The notes under the pieces: model-generated
The model's database searches: none
Seen by the model: only the letters and a program-made list of their open reading frames with translations
What the model was told of the DNA's origin: nothing
Made by a program: the position numbers and the translations under genes
Assembly: GCF_900291975.1 (NCBI RefSeq)
Contig: NZ_OMPN01000001.1
Span: 434,001 to 498,000 of the forward strand
From: Agathobaculum massiliense
GTDB taxonomy: Bacteria > Bacillota > Clostridia > Oscillospirales > Butyricicoccaceae
Length of the DNA: 64,000 nt
Reading direction: 5' to 3'
Part shown: piece after piece, positions 17,975 through 26,460 of the stretch
How positions within the stretch are numbered: position 1 is the stretch's first letter
Layout of the letters: each line of letters opens with the position of its first letter

Positions 17975-19147
17975 TCAGATACGGGCCACGCCCGAATCGC
18001 GCGCCGCCTGCGCGACCGCGTCCGCGACCGCCCGTATCACCTTATGGTCAAACGCCATGGGCATGATGTATTCCGCGGTCAGCTCCTCATCGGACACGCA
18101 GTACGCGATCGCCCTTGCCGCCGCGAGCTTCATCTCCTCATTGATATCTCTGGCGCGCACATCGAGCGCCCCGCGGAAAATGCCTGGGAATGCAAGCACA
18201 TTATTGATCTGGTTCGGGTAGTCCGACCGTCCGGTGCCGACCACCGCCGCGCCGCCCTTTTTGGCGTCCTCCGGCCAGATCTCAGGTACCGGATTGGCCA
18301 TGGCAAACACCATCGGCTTCGCCGACATGGTGGAAACCATTTCCGCAGTCAACACCTGCGGTGCCGACATGCCGAAGAACACATCCGCGCCCTTGACTGC
18401 GTCCGCGAGCGCGCCGGTCAAGTGCGCGCGGTTGGTCAGCTTTGCCATCTCCGCCTGCGCGGGATTGAGACGCTCGTCCCCTTCGCAGACGATGCCAAAG
18501 CGCTCCACCATCGTGATATGCTGCACGCCGAGGAACATCAGGAACTTTGTCACCGCGATCGCGGCCGCGCCGCAGCCATTGACCACCATCCGGATATCCT
18601 CCACCCTGCGGCCGGTCAGCCGGCAGGCGTTAATCAGCGCCGCGCCGCAGCACACCGCCGTTCCATGCTGATCGTCATGGAATACCGGAATGTCGCAAAC
18701 CTCCTTGAGCTTTCGCTCGATCTCAAAGCAGCGCGGCGCGGCGATATCCTCCAGATTAATGCCGCCGAACGAACCCGAAATAAGCTGGATGGTGCGTACG
18801 ATCTCGTCCACATCCTTGGAGGCCACGCACAGTGGGAACGCGTCCACATCCGCAAACGCCTTGAACAGCGCGCATTTGCCCTCCATCACCGGCATGCCGG
18901 CGACAGGGCCGATATCGCCCAAGCCGAGTACCGCTGTGCCGTCCGTAATAACCGCAACCAGGTTATGCCGGCGGGTATAAGTATAGCTCAGCGACGGGTC
19001 ATCCTTAATTTTAAGGCACGGCTCGGCCACGCCCGGCGTATAGGCGACCGAAAGGTCCTCCTTGCTGTTTACCTCACACCGAGCAACGACCTCGATCTTG
19101 CCGCCCCACTGCTCATGCGCCTTGAGCGCGCGTTCTTTCAAATCCAT
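17975..19147 (-). CDS. NAD(P)-dependent malic enzyme
   Basis: Oxidatively decarboxylates malate to pyruvate and CO2. The 390 residues fit the short bacterial malic enzyme. Visible are SVAYTPGVAEPCLKI, the catalytic region ITDGTAVLGLGDIGP and VMEGKCALFKAFADVDAFP, the metal site VFHDDQHGTA, and the Rossmann segment VVNGCGAAAIA. FAMANPVPEI and the substrate-site GRSDYPNQINN follow. The ATG at 19147 has GGAGG eight bases upstream; the ATG at 19162 overlaps that site. Cofactor preference cannot be read from the sequence with confidence. Confidence 0.93.
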   Translation of the reverse strand: MDLKERALKAHEQWGGKIEVVARCEVNSKEDLSVAYTPGVAEPCLKIKDDPSLSYTYTRRHNLVAVITDGTAVLGLGDIGPVAGMPVMEGKCALFKAFADVDAFPLCVASKDVDEIVRTIQLISGSFGGINLEDIAAPRCFEIERKLKEVCDIPVFHDDQHGTAVCCGAALINACRLTGRRVEDIRMVVNGCGAAAIAVTKFLMFLGVQHITMVERFGIVCEGDERLNPAQAEMAKLTNRAHLTGALADAVKGADVFFGMSAPQVLTAEMVSTMSAKPMVFAMANPVPEIWPEDAKKGGAAVVGTGRSDYPNQINNVLAFPGIFRGALDVRARDINEEMKLAAARAIAYCVSDEELTAEYIMPMAFDHKVIRAVADAVAQAARDSGVARI

Positions 19148-19243
19148 ATCGCTTTCCTCCATAGCTTTTTTGCGCCTGTTTTTTTCTATCGCTATTTTAC
19201 AACAAAAAACCCGTGCTGCATAGGGGCAGAATGGAAAAAGCCG

Positions 19244-20608
19244 TCAGTTCTCTGCCTCCCGCCTGCGCATCAGCCGTGGAAACAGCAGGATAAACGCCGC
19301 GCCCGAAACCGTTGCGGACAGGATATCCGATATCGGCTCGGCATACAGCAGCGTCGTTGCGGAAAATAGCGCGGGCAGGAGATACACGCCGGCGAAAAAG
19401 ATACCCTTGCGGAGCAGGGAGAACGTCAACCCCCAGCGTACCAGCCCCATGCCGGTCATGCCGTCTACAAAGGGGTACTGGATCGCCAGGCCGAGTACCC
19501 CCAGCGTATAGGTGCGTATCATCCAGGCCGCCTGCTCGATATGTACCGGATCCGTGGTAAAGATACGGACAAAAGGCGTGGCCATGGTCTGCGCAATCAC
19601 AAACATAACAGCGGTAAAAATGAAGCACAGCAATACGATGCGCTTCTCCGCGCGCATGACGCGGCGGGTATCCCCCGCGCCGTAGTTATAGCCCAGAATA
19701 GACTGCGTACCCGCTGTGATGCCGCCCAGCGGCATGGTGATGATCAGCATAAAGCTCTGCAGGATAGCCGCGCACGCGATCAGCATGTCGCTGTCCGCGC
19801 CGCCGTATTTGCGCAGCATCACGTTCACCGAAATGAGCAGCACGTTATCCAGCGCGATAATCAGCGCCGGCGACAGGCCGACCTGAAAAATACGCCGGAT
19901 CCAGCCGAAATGCAGCGGACAGTTCGTTATGCCCACCAGCGCGCGGCGGCTGAACAGGAACCGCAGCGTATACATGGCCGAGCAGACCTGCGAAAGCACG
20001 GTCGCCACGGCGGCGCCGCGCACCCCCATATCCAGCGCGAAGATGCAGACCGGATCAAGCGCAATATTGACAGCCGCGCCCAGCATGACCGACCGCATCG
20101 CCGTGCCGGAAAAGCCCTGGCTCATCACAATCTGGTTCAGCCCCACACTGAGGAGCGCGAACACCGTCCCCAGCACATAGGTGGTAAAGTACGCCTCCGC
20201 ATAGGGCCAAAGCTGCTCGCTCGCGCCGAATGCAAACAGGATCGGCCTGCGCAGCACCACCACCGGCACTGTGACTACAACCGAAAGCGCCAGGAGCAGA
20301 TAAAAGCTGTTGGCAACGATCTGGCGCGCGCCCTCCAAGTCCTGCCGCCCCATACGGATGCTCATAAGCGGCCCGCCGCCAAAGCCCACCAGCGCGGCAA
20401 ACGCCGTAATCATCGTCACAACCGGCGCGCAGACGCCTACGCCCGCCAGCGCCTCCGCGCCGACCTCCGCAATATGGCCGACGTACATCCGGTCGACCAC
20501 GCTGTACAAAATATTGACGAACTGCGCCAGCATCGCCGGAATGGCGAGCTGCAGCACCAGCTTCCCCTCTGGTGCAGTCCCAAGCGGGCTGTCCAACTGC
20601 TGCGCCAT
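19244..20608 (-). CDS. MATE-family efflux transporter
   Basis: A cation-coupled multidrug exporter of the DinF/MepA group. The 454 residues form twelve hydrophobic segments. The N-terminal half has PAMLAQFVNILYSVVDRMYVG and the GFGGGPLMSIRMGRQD loop. The second half repeats it with LPLGGITAGTQSILGYNYGAG. The ATG at 20608 follows GAGG at good spacing; the TTG one codon upstream is less likely. Its promoter faces away from the Cys-rich gene upstream. No substrate can be assigned. Confidence 0.92.
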   Translation of the reverse strand: MAQQLDSPLGTAPEGKLVLQLAIPAMLAQFVNILYSVVDRMYVGHIAEVGAEALAGVGVCAPVVTMITAFAALVGFGGGPLMSIRMGRQDLEGARQIVANSFYLLLALSVVVTVPVVVLRRPILFAFGASEQLWPYAEAYFTTYVLGTVFALLSVGLNQIVMSQGFSGTAMRSVMLGAAVNIALDPVCIFALDMGVRGAAVATVLSQVCSAMYTLRFLFSRRALVGITNCPLHFGWIRRIFQVGLSPALIIALDNVLLISVNVMLRKYGGADSDMLIACAAILQSFMLIITMPLGGITAGTQSILGYNYGAGDTRRVMRAEKRIVLLCFIFTAVMFVIAQTMATPFVRIFTTDPVHIEQAAWMIRTYTLGVLGLAIQYPFVDGMTGMGLVRWGLTFSLLRKGIFFAGVYLLPALFSATTLLYAEPISDILSATVSGAAFILLFPRLMRRREAEN

Positions 20609-20640
20609 CAACCCTACCTCTTTCTCTCTGATATACCCTT

Positions 20641-20669
20641 ATTATAGGAGTCGGGCCTGCTTTCGTAAA
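20641..20669 (-). promoter_or_regulatory. Promoter of the MATE gene
   Basis: On the minus strand TTTACG (20669-20664) and a consensus TATAAT (20646-20641) are 17 bases apart, ending about 30 bases before the MATE start codon. Confidence 0.6.
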
Positions 20670-20696
20670 GGGGGACTTGCTGTTTTTCCCGCGTTT

Positions 20697-20867
20697 TTAT
20701 TGCTCCGTTTGAGCCGGCTGGTAATTCGCGCAGGCGGCTTTGTCCTCATAGCGCAGTTTACCGCGCGGATAGGTGCAGTGGCCGCCACGGGTCCGGCGAA
20801 ATCCGCAGCCCTTTATTTTTACATAGTGCGGCCGGTAATGCTTACAGGTTTTGCATTTCTTTTCCAT
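20697..20867 (-). CDS. Small Cys-rich protein of unknown function
   Basis: A 56-residue frame starting at an ATG (20867) preceded by GAGGTGATTTGA. Five cysteines at residues 5, 8, 21, 31 and 46 (CKTC near the start, KGCGF, GGHCTYP, AACANY), plus His9, suggest a small metal-binding or zinc-ribbon-like fold. The protein is strongly basic. It is divergent from the XRE regulator gene and separated from it by 95 bases containing a perfect palindrome, so the two are probably controlled together. It also runs in the same direction as the MATE gene, though that gene has its own promoter. I do not recognise a named family. Confidence 0.65.
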   Translation of the reverse strand: MEKKCKTCKHYRPHYVKIKGCGFRRTRGGHCTYPRGKLRYEDKAACANYQPAQTEQ

Positions 20868-20886
20868 TCAAATCACCTCATTTCAA

Positions 20887-20944
20887 TTTTACTATCAAAC
20901 GATAGTAAAATCAACATATTTATTGAAAGTATAGGTAAACTATA
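20887..20944. promoter_or_regulatory. Palindromic operators between the Cys-rich and XRE genes
   Basis: A perfect inverted repeat has arms TTTTACTATC (20887-20896) and GATAGTAAAA (20901-20910) with spacer AAAC. A second, weaker one pairs TATAG (20930-20934) with CTATA (20940-20944) across GTAAA. The two share the ACTAT/ATAGT element and their centres are about 38 bases apart. They lie in the divergent promoter region next to an XRE repressor gene, which makes them its likely binding sites. Confidence 0.6.
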
Positions 20945-20962
20945 TTATATGAGGTGAATGCT

Positions 20963-21166
20963 ATGTATCATTATCCGCGTTTACGGCATATGCGCGAGGA
21001 TTCTGACACCAGTCAGATTCAACTTGCAGAATATCTGAAAATCGACCAACGCACTTATAGTAATTACGAAACTGGTAAACGTGAAATACCGGTGCATTTA
21101 TTGATCCGCTTAGCGCAATATTATGGGGTTTCGCTTGATTACCTCGTTGGGTTAAGCGACCGATAG
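20963..21166 (+). CDS. XRE-family helix-turn-helix regulator
   Basis: A 67-residue protein that is almost entirely one lambda-repressor-like HTH domain: LRHMREDSDTSQIQLAEYL, the recognition part IDQRTYSNYETGKREIP, and the closing helix LIRLAQYYGVSLDYLVGLSDR. There is no effector or dimerisation domain. The ATG at 20963 is preceded by GAGGTGA; a GTG at 20954 overlaps that site. It is divergent from the Cys-rich gene and flanked by a palindrome, so it probably represses one or both. Confidence 0.88.
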   Translation: MYHYPRLRHMREDSDTSQIQLAEYLKIDQRTYSNYETGKREIPVHLLIRLAQYYGVSLDYLVGLSDR

Positions 21167-21174
21167 CGCTATAT

Positions 21175-21204
21175 AAAAAGCGGCAGCCAAAGCTGCCGCT
21201 TTTT
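21175..21204. terminator. Bidirectional terminator between XRE and transketolase genes
   Basis: A 9-bp stem AGCGGCAGC/GCTGCCGCT (21179-21187 with 21192-21200, loop CAAA) is flanked by an A run on one side and a T run on the other. It can stop transcripts from both convergent genes. Confidence 0.85.
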
Positions 21205-21219
21205 CCATTATGGAATGCC

Positions 21220-22185
21220 TTACTTGCGGGAGATCGCTTTTTTCGCCGCCGCCACGATATCGTCGGCAGTGAGGTTGTACTCCTTGCGCAGAAAATCCTC
21301 CGGACCAACCTGGCCGAAGCGGTCCTGCACACCCACCATTTCCATCGGTACGGGCGCGTTCTTGACCAGGCAGTTCGCTACGACGCTGCCCAAGCCACAG
21401 CCGACCTGATGGTTCTCTGCGGTGACGATACAGCCGCACTCCGCAGCGCACTTCTTAACCAGCTCTTCATCCAGCGGCTTCCAGGTGAACATATCCACAA
21501 CCTTTGCGGAGATCCCCTCAGCCTTGAGCGCTTCCTCCGCCTTGAGCGCCTCATCCACCAGGATACCAGAGGCGATGATTGCAACATCCTTACCGTCGCG
21601 CAGCTCAATGCCCTTGCCGATCTCAAAGTCCGAACCGTCCGCATACACTGTGGTGAAGCCCTTACGGACCAGACGGGTGTAGGAGAACTTGCCCGACGCC
21701 GCCAGCTTGCCGGTCAGGCAGTTGAGCATCGCGTAGTCGGTCGGGTCGATAACGACCGCGTCCGGCACGGACAGATACAGCGCCATATCCTCAAACGGCA
21801 TATGGGTGCCGCCGTTGAACGCCGCGCAGACGCCCGGGTCTGAGCCGATCACATGCACCGGCAGGCCGGCGTAGGCCGCGGACATAAACGCCTGATCAAA
21901 CGCGCGGCGGGACGCGAACGGACCGAACGAGTGCATGAACACGGTCTTGCCGGTGGCGGTCAGGCCCGCGGCGATACCCATTGCGTTCGCTTCCGCGATA
22001 CCGGCATTGTATACATTGTTCGGAAATTCCTTGGCCAGCTTGCCCACGTTGCTGCAGCCCTCAAGGTCGCAGTCAATATGTACGACAGGCTCGCCCTTTG
22101 CCATCAGGTCATGTACCGCAGTGACATATGCGTCACGCATTGCACGGGAATCCTTCTCGTGCTTGCCAATCAAAGTAAAGCTCAT
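21220..22185 (-). CDS. Transketolase, C-terminal subunit (pair 1)
   Basis: The pyrimidine-binding and C-terminal half of a split transketolase, which moves two-carbon ketol units between sugar phosphates. The 321 residues show VVHIDCDLEGCSNVGKLAKEF, then NAGIAEANAMGIAAGLTATG with the catalytic Glu that activates thiamine diphosphate. A C-terminal segment (VDMFTWKPLDEELV, ITAENHQVGCGLGSVV) follows. The ATG at 22185 sits eight bases after GGAGG. It follows its partner by 14 bases. This is the first of three such pairs in the window. It is the copy least tied to other catabolic genes, so it may be the housekeeping pentose phosphate enzyme. Confidence 0.93.
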   Translation of the reverse strand: MSFTLIGKHEKDSRAMRDAYVTAVHDLMAKGEPVVHIDCDLEGCSNVGKLAKEFPNNVYNAGIAEANAMGIAAGLTATGKTVFMHSFGPFASRRAFDQAFMSAAYAGLPVHVIGSDPGVCAAFNGGTHMPFEDMALYLSVPDAVVIDPTDYAMLNCLTGKLAASGKFSYTRLVRKGFTTVYADGSDFEIGKGIELRDGKDVAIIASGILVDEALKAEEALKAEGISAKVVDMFTWKPLDEELVKKCAAECGCIVTAENHQVGCGLGSVVANCLVKNAPVPMEMVGVQDRFGQVGPEDFLRKEYNLTADDIVAAAKKAISRK

Positions 22186-22199
22186 TTGCATCCCCTCCC

Positions 22200-23051
22200 T
22201 TACTGTGCCTTGACAGCGGCATACGCCGCTTCAGAGGCCTTAATCGCTTCGTCCCACTGCTCGGGAGTCGGCTGCGAAGAATGCGCGCCGGACGGCTCTG
22301 CAAACGTCGCGCCCTTGCCCTTGACAGTGTTCAAAACGATACAGGTGGGCTTGCCCTTTACATCGTATGCCAGCTGCACCGCGTCGTAGATCGCCTCCAC
22401 GTCGTTGCCATCCGGCAGATCGATCACATTCCAGCCGAACGCGTCGAACTTCGCGCCGATGCCCTTGCCGTGGCTCATAACGTCCTCGCACGCACCGTCA
22501 AGCTGGCGCTTGTTATAGTCGACAAAGCAGATCAGGTGGTCGAGCTTATAATGCGCGGCAAACTGGGCCGCTTCCCAAACCTGGCCCTCGTCGCACTCGC
22601 CATCGCCGACGAACACGAACACATGGCTGTCGCGTCCGTCCATTTTGTTGCCGAGCGCCGCGCCGACAGCCGTGGACATGCCCTGGCCGAGCGAGCCGGT
22701 CGTCAGATCGACGCCGGGGGTCTTCTGGCGGTCGGTGTGGGACGGGAAGTTGGTGTGGGGCTTATTGAGGGTATACGCTTCCTCAACCGGATAGAAGCCC
22801 TTGAGCCCAAGGGTGGCATACATGGCCGGTCCGGCATGTCCCTTGGACATGACGCACCAGTCACGGTCCTCCCAGCGCGGGTTCTTCGGGTCGATGTTCA
22901 TAACACCGCCGTAGAGCACCGCCAGAGCGTCCGCAACCGACATCGAGCCGCCTACATGGCCGAAGCCCAGCGAACCGATCGTCTTGAGCGTTTCGAGACG
23001 GATCTGCGCTGCAAATACGCGTAGCTCCTGCATTTTTTCTGCTTTCTGCAT
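22200..23051 (-). CDS. Transketolase, N-terminal subunit (pair 1)
   Basis: The diphosphate-binding half of the split transketolase. The 283 residues contain the substrate His region GFGHVGGSMSVADALAVLY, SKGHAGPAMYATL, TTGSLGQGMSTAVGAALG and the ThDP motif VGDGECDEGQVWEAAQFA through VDYNKRQLDG. The ATG at 23051 is used because CAGG lies eight bases upstream; the GTG at 23060 overlaps that site. The gene is first in a two-gene operon with its own promoter and has a DeoR-type regulator divergent to it. Confidence 0.93.
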   Translation of the reverse strand: MQKAEKMQELRVFAAQIRLETLKTIGSLGFGHVGGSMSVADALAVLYGGVMNIDPKNPRWEDRDWCVMSKGHAGPAMYATLGLKGFYPVEEAYTLNKPHTNFPSHTDRQKTPGVDLTTGSLGQGMSTAVGAALGNKMDGRDSHVFVFVGDGECDEGQVWEAAQFAAHYKLDHLICFVDYNKRQLDGACEDVMSHGKGIGAKFDAFGWNVIDLPDGNDVEAIYDAVQLAYDVKGKPTCIVLNTVKGKGATFAEPSGAHSSQPTPEQWDEAIKASEAAYAAVKAQ

Positions 23052-23143
23052 TGCATACACCTGCCTAATTCTATATCAGTATTTTCTCTCCGCGGAACAG
23101 ATTCCGGAACACGGCCGTCCTGCCGGACACCGTTTTCGTTTAC

Positions 23144-23172
23144 AGTGTACCACCAAACCAACCAGATTTCAA
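23144..23172 (-). promoter_or_regulatory. Promoter of transketolase pair 1
   Basis: On the minus strand TTGAAA (23172-23167) and TACACT (23149-23144) are 17 bases apart, giving a leader of about 85 bases before the start codon. Confidence 0.65.
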
Positions 23173-23527
23173 CCAATATCCAAGCATTTGTTAACAAAAA
23201 TTTGCCCCTTATTTTTACACCGCATGATAATTTTCACGAGGCGCGCGAACGCTTCAAAGGCAGTATTCCCCTTTGATTTGTTTGGTTTTTCCGTATTTTC
23301 CGCGCAGGCCCCCCTGTTTTATCTGCTTTTCCTGCAAAAATCATGCCAGCGCGCACTTGCGCACAATGCAACAAACACAAAACCACATTCTATGCATCAG
23401 GAAATAATTTTTTACCCATAACTTAACCACTTTTTCCAGCTCGCAAGTATGCGCGGTCCCGTTACCGCGCTATAAACCCCCTGTTTTCCATATCAAAAAA
23501 TGCCGATTTTGGCATGATGCGGCACAG
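23173..23527. other. Intergenic stretch without a recognised gene
   Basis: About 355 bases between the two divergent promoters. I see no convincing reading frame, ribosome site or long palindrome. A short ATGCC/GGCAT hairpin lies near 23500. The region may hold regulator sites, but I cannot point to one. Confidence 0.5.
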
Positions 23528-23556
23528 TGGACATTTTTCTGAATCTTTGATAAACT
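23528..23556 (+). promoter_or_regulatory. Promoter of the DeoR-family gene
   Basis: TGGACA (23528-23533) and TAAACT (23551-23556) are 17 bases apart, about 50 bases before the start. A GATA...TATC inverted repeat overlaps the -10, a possible autoregulatory site. Confidence 0.5.
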
Positions 23557-23611
23557 AAATATCAGTAAATCTGCCATACCTTTAATGGCCCGCGATTGGG
23601 GAATGAGGAAG

Positions 23612-24373
23612 ATGAAAGTCAGCCGTTTAAATGCCATAGAGCAGTATGTCATCTCGCACGAAACGGTCAGCATTGACGAGCTGTGCGAGGTTTTCGAGGT
23701 TTCCAAGAACACGATCCGCCGCGACCTGAACGAGTTGGAAATGCGCGGGCATATTACAAAGGTATATGGCGGCGTTACCGCCACGGTACCCTCCGGCGCA
23801 GTACCCACGCCGATCCGTTCCAGTCTCAATCCGGCGGACAAGTCGCTGATCGGCCGCATGGCCGCTGAGGAGGTCGCGGACGGGGACACCATATTTATCG
23901 ACTCCGGCACAACCACACTCTGCCTGCTGCGTTATCTGGTGGCGAAAAACCGCATCACCATTATCACGCATTCGCTCGGTGCGTTGAGCGAAGCGGCAAA
24001 ATACGAAAACCTGAACATCATCTCGCTCGGCGGCATCTACAGCCCCACGACCGATTCGTTCGTCGGCCTGTCCACGATCGAAGCGCTTTCCAACATGCGG
24101 ATCAACAAGGCGTTCATGGGCGCAACAGGGGTTTCCCTGACCGCCGGCATGACCAACACCACTTTCCTCGAAGCGGAGATCAAGCGCGCGGTCGTCCACC
24201 GTGCAGACAGCATCTACTGCATGGCGGATTCCTCCAAGATCGGGCGCGAGGCCATCGTCACCTTTTGCCACTTAAAGGATCTGACCGGCTTCATCACCGA
24301 TCGGGAGCCTGCCAAGGAATATGTCAGCCTTTGCAAGCAGGAAAACATCAAGCTGCGGTTTGCTGGCAACTGA
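23612..24373 (+). CDS. DeoR-family transcriptional regulator
   Basis: A 253-residue sugar-phosphate-responsive repressor. The N-terminal HTH is typical (VSIDELCEVFEVSKNTIRRDLNELEMRG, then KVYGGVTA). The C-terminal effector domain, related to ribose-5-phosphate isomerase, shows IFIDSGTTTLCLLRYL, ITIITHSLGAL and the IYCMADSSKIGREAIVTF segment. The ATG at 23612 is preferred (GGGGA nine bases before, GAGGAAG closer), although ATGs at 23603 and 23585 are in frame. It is divergent from transketolase pair 1 and is its most likely regulator, presumably sensing a phosphorylated sugar. Confidence 0.88.
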   Translation: MKVSRLNAIEQYVISHETVSIDELCEVFEVSKNTIRRDLNELEMRGHITKVYGGVTATVPSGAVPTPIRSSLNPADKSLIGRMAAEEVADGDTIFIDSGTTTLCLLRYLVAKNRITIITHSLGALSEAAKYENLNIISLGGIYSPTTDSFVGLSTIEALSNMRINKAFMGATGVSLTAGMTNTTFLEAEIKRAVVHRADSIYCMADSSKIGREAIVTFCHLKDLTGFITDREPAKEYVSLCKQENIKLRFAGN

Positions 24374-24393
24374 CGCTTTGCGTATAAAAACCA

Positions 24394-24422
24394 ACCGGCG
24401 GAAGCAGGACGCTTCCGCCGGT
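24394..24422. terminator. Terminator between deoR-type and araC-type genes
   Basis: A perfect 12-bp stem (24394-24405 with 24411-24422, 5-base loop) followed by ATTCTTTT lies between the convergent regulator genes and can serve both. Confidence 0.8.
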
Positions 24423-24429
24423 ATTCTTT

Positions 24430-25338
24430 TCAATGCGCGCGCCCAACAGGCGTTGCGGCGAATTCCCTGTTGTTTTTCCGGTAGACCGATGGCGGGACGC
24501 CGTAAGCCTCCCGAAACCGCTTGATAAAATAGCTGAAATTTTCATAACCGACGCGCAGCCCAATCTCCATGACCGGAAGGCTGCTTGTCCGCAGCAGGCG
24601 CGCCGCCCTTTCGGTACGCAGGAAATTGACATGCTGCATCAGCGTCCGGCCGAAGCTTTCCCGAAACAATGTGCTGAAATACTGAGGGGAAAGCCCAAAC
24701 GCCGCCGCTACGTCCGGAAGCCGGACCGGCTCCGTAAAATGCTCATCCAGATAATCCACGATCGCTTTTTTCTGCCGCAGTCGTTCATCCGCGCCGCAGG
24801 GCGCGTCCACTTTTTCTATCAACGAATAGTCCGCGCACACCGCCACGATCTCCAGCAGGGCCGCCTTGGCTGTCAGCCGCCAACCCAAGCTTTGCCGAAG
24901 GCAGGCACAAACGAGACGGGCCAGCAGCCTGTGCAGCGCCTTTTGCCCCGCCTCCCCTTTCCGTACTTGCCTGGGGAAGCGCAGATGTCCCTCGGCCAGC
25001 GGTTCCAGCAGGCTGGTTTCAGCATCGTCGGCGCGGGCAAACTCCAACAGTTCCAGCGAAAACAAGAACGAGTGAAACTGGTTCCCCTGCCCCGTCGCCC
25101 GTATTTCATGCAGTTCTTCACTTCCGATGAAAAAAATATCTCCGCGCGTTCCCTGGTATGCACGGTCGGCTATGACAAGCGAAACCGTCCCCGCATCGAC
25201 AATGACGATCTCGCTTTCCGTATGCCAGTGGAACGGCACGCGGTCAACCACGTCCGCCTCGCTCCCGTCCAGCGCGGGATATATGCGGAGGGGAATGCCG
25301 GCAGCGGCCTCTTTCTGCTTTTCACTTTGTGCTTCCAT
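24430..25338 (-). CDS. AraC-family regulator with N-terminal cupin
   Basis: A 302-residue activator. The N-terminal half is a cupin sensor (PFHWHTESEIVIVDAGTVSLVI, then GDIFFIGSEELHEI). The C-terminal half holds two HTH motifs: PVRLPDVAAAFGLSPQYFSTLFRESFG and LPVMEIGLRVGYENFSYFIKRFREAYGVPPSVYR. Both look intact. AAGGAGGGGG precedes the ATG at 25338. It is divergent from the IolB-like gene 170 bases away and probably controls it, perhaps with the inducer being its substrate or product. Confidence 0.9.
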   Translation of the reverse strand: MEAQSEKQKEAAAGIPLRIYPALDGSEADVVDRVPFHWHTESEIVIVDAGTVSLVIADRAYQGTRGDIFFIGSEELHEIRATGQGNQFHSFLFSLELLEFARADDAETSLLEPLAEGHLRFPRQVRKGEAGQKALHRLLARLVCACLRQSLGWRLTAKAALLEIVAVCADYSLIEKVDAPCGADERLRQKKAIVDYLDEHFTEPVRLPDVAAAFGLSPQYFSTLFRESFGRTLMQHVNFLRTERAARLLRTSSLPVMEIGLRVGYENFSYFIKRFREAYGVPPSVYRKNNREFAATPVGRAH

Positions 25339-25379
25339 CCATCCCCCTCCTTAAAATCATGTTATTAACCGAGAATATA

Positions 25380-25411
25380 TTGCAAGTATTTTCCGCATTA
25401 TCTGCTATAAT
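25380..25411 (+). promoter_or_regulatory. Possible activator-dependent promoter of the IolB-like gene
   Basis: A consensus TATAAT (25406-25411) lies about 100 bases before the start, but the best -35 (TTGCAA, 25380-25385) is 20 bases away. Poor spacing fits a promoter that needs the divergent AraC-type activator. Confidence 0.4.
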
Positions 25412-25510
25412 TATAGAATAACAGACTGGTCTTTACAATCCGCGGACAGAAAATATTTTTTATTGAATCACGGGCCAGAAAACCACCGATGCCGCATGGA
25501 GGGACAGCAT

Positions 25511-26317
25511 ATGTATATGGATAAGCAGGTCAAGCGGGGATATAATGAATATCTCCGTTTGGAAGAAGGATACGGAAAAAAAGCCATGATGGACGTCGGG
25601 CTTCTTGTCATGGAGGCCGGCGACACCATCTCTTTGCGGGAGGACCGCAAGGAGATGGCCGCGCTGGTGTTCGACGGACGCTGCACGCTGGAATGGGAAG
25701 GGCAGGCCCGCGACGTGGACCGTCCCAACCCGCTTGATTACAACCCATCCTGCCTGCACGTCTGCAAGGGCGTCGAAGTCCGGATCACCGCTCATGGAGC
25801 CTGCCATATTTACATTCAAAAAACAGAGAACGACACGGTTTTCCCCTGCCGCATGTACGGGCCGGAGGATACCGACACTTGGCCGCGCGGCGACCAGGGC
25901 GAGCTGATGGGCTGCACTAAGCGCGATGTCCGTACCTGCTTCGATCTGGATAACGCGCCGTATTCCAACATGGTTTTGGGCGAGGTCGTCAACCTGCCGG
26001 GCAAATGGTCCTCCTACCCACCGCATCACCACCCCCAGCCCGAGGTATATTTTTACCGTTTCGATCACCCCAGCGGCTTTGGCGCGGGCTGGGGCGACGG
26101 GGAGTTATATGAGACCCACCACAACGGCCTGGCTCTGATTACAAAAGGGATGCACCCGCAGGTCACCGCCCCCGGCTATACCTGCTGCTATGCCTGGGGA
26201 ATCCGGCACCTGCCCGGCAACCCGTGGGACAAGACCCGCATCGACGACACTGCGCATCTCTGGCTGACCGAACCGGATGCCAACGCGCACATCTGGCACT
26301 GTCCCACAGGGAACTGA
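25511..26317 (+). CDS. iolB: IolB-like 5-deoxy-glucuronate isomerase
   Basis: IolB converts 5-deoxy-glucuronate to 5-dehydro-2-deoxy-gluconate in myo-inositol breakdown. The 268 residues match the family length and bicupin form. The metal-binding motif is PPHHHPQPEVYFYRFDHPSGFG, and HNGLALITKGMHPQVTAPGY and a C-terminal WLTEPDANAHIW follow. The ATG at 25511 has GGAGGG seven bases upstream, better than in-frame ATGs at 25463 and 25496. No other inositol gene (iolC, iolD, iolE, iolG) is adjacent, so the true substrate may be another uronate-like sugar. It stands alone, divergent from an AraC regulator. Confidence 0.8.
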   Translation: MYMDKQVKRGYNEYLRLEEGYGKKAMMDVGLLVMEAGDTISLREDRKEMAALVFDGRCTLEWEGQARDVDRPNPLDYNPSCLHVCKGVEVRITAHGACHIYIQKTENDTVFPCRMYGPEDTDTWPRGDQGELMGCTKRDVRTCFDLDNAPYSNMVLGEVVNLPGKWSSYPPHHHPQPEVYFYRFDHPSGFGAGWGDGELYETHHNGLALITKGMHPQVTAPGYTCCYAWGIRHLPGNPWDKTRIDDTAHLWLTEPDANAHIWHCPTGN

Positions 26318-26343
26318 CCCCGCCACCCTTTCCAACCCAACAC

Positions 26344-26385
26344 AAAACCGGTGTTTTATTCTAAGAATAAAACACCGGTTTTTGT
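26344..26385. terminator. Strong bidirectional terminator after the IolB-like gene
   Basis: A near-perfect palindrome of about 19 bp per arm (AAAACCGGTGTTTTATT and its complement) centred at 26363, flanked by A and T runs. It separates the IolB-like gene from the convergent Fe-dependent dehydrogenase gene. Confidence 0.85.
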
Positions 26386-26460
26386 AAGAGAGAGAAGCGG
26401 CCGCTATTTCACGGTCGCAAGGCGGCTGCGCCCTCTGCGCCGGCCGCCCGCCGTTTTCCA

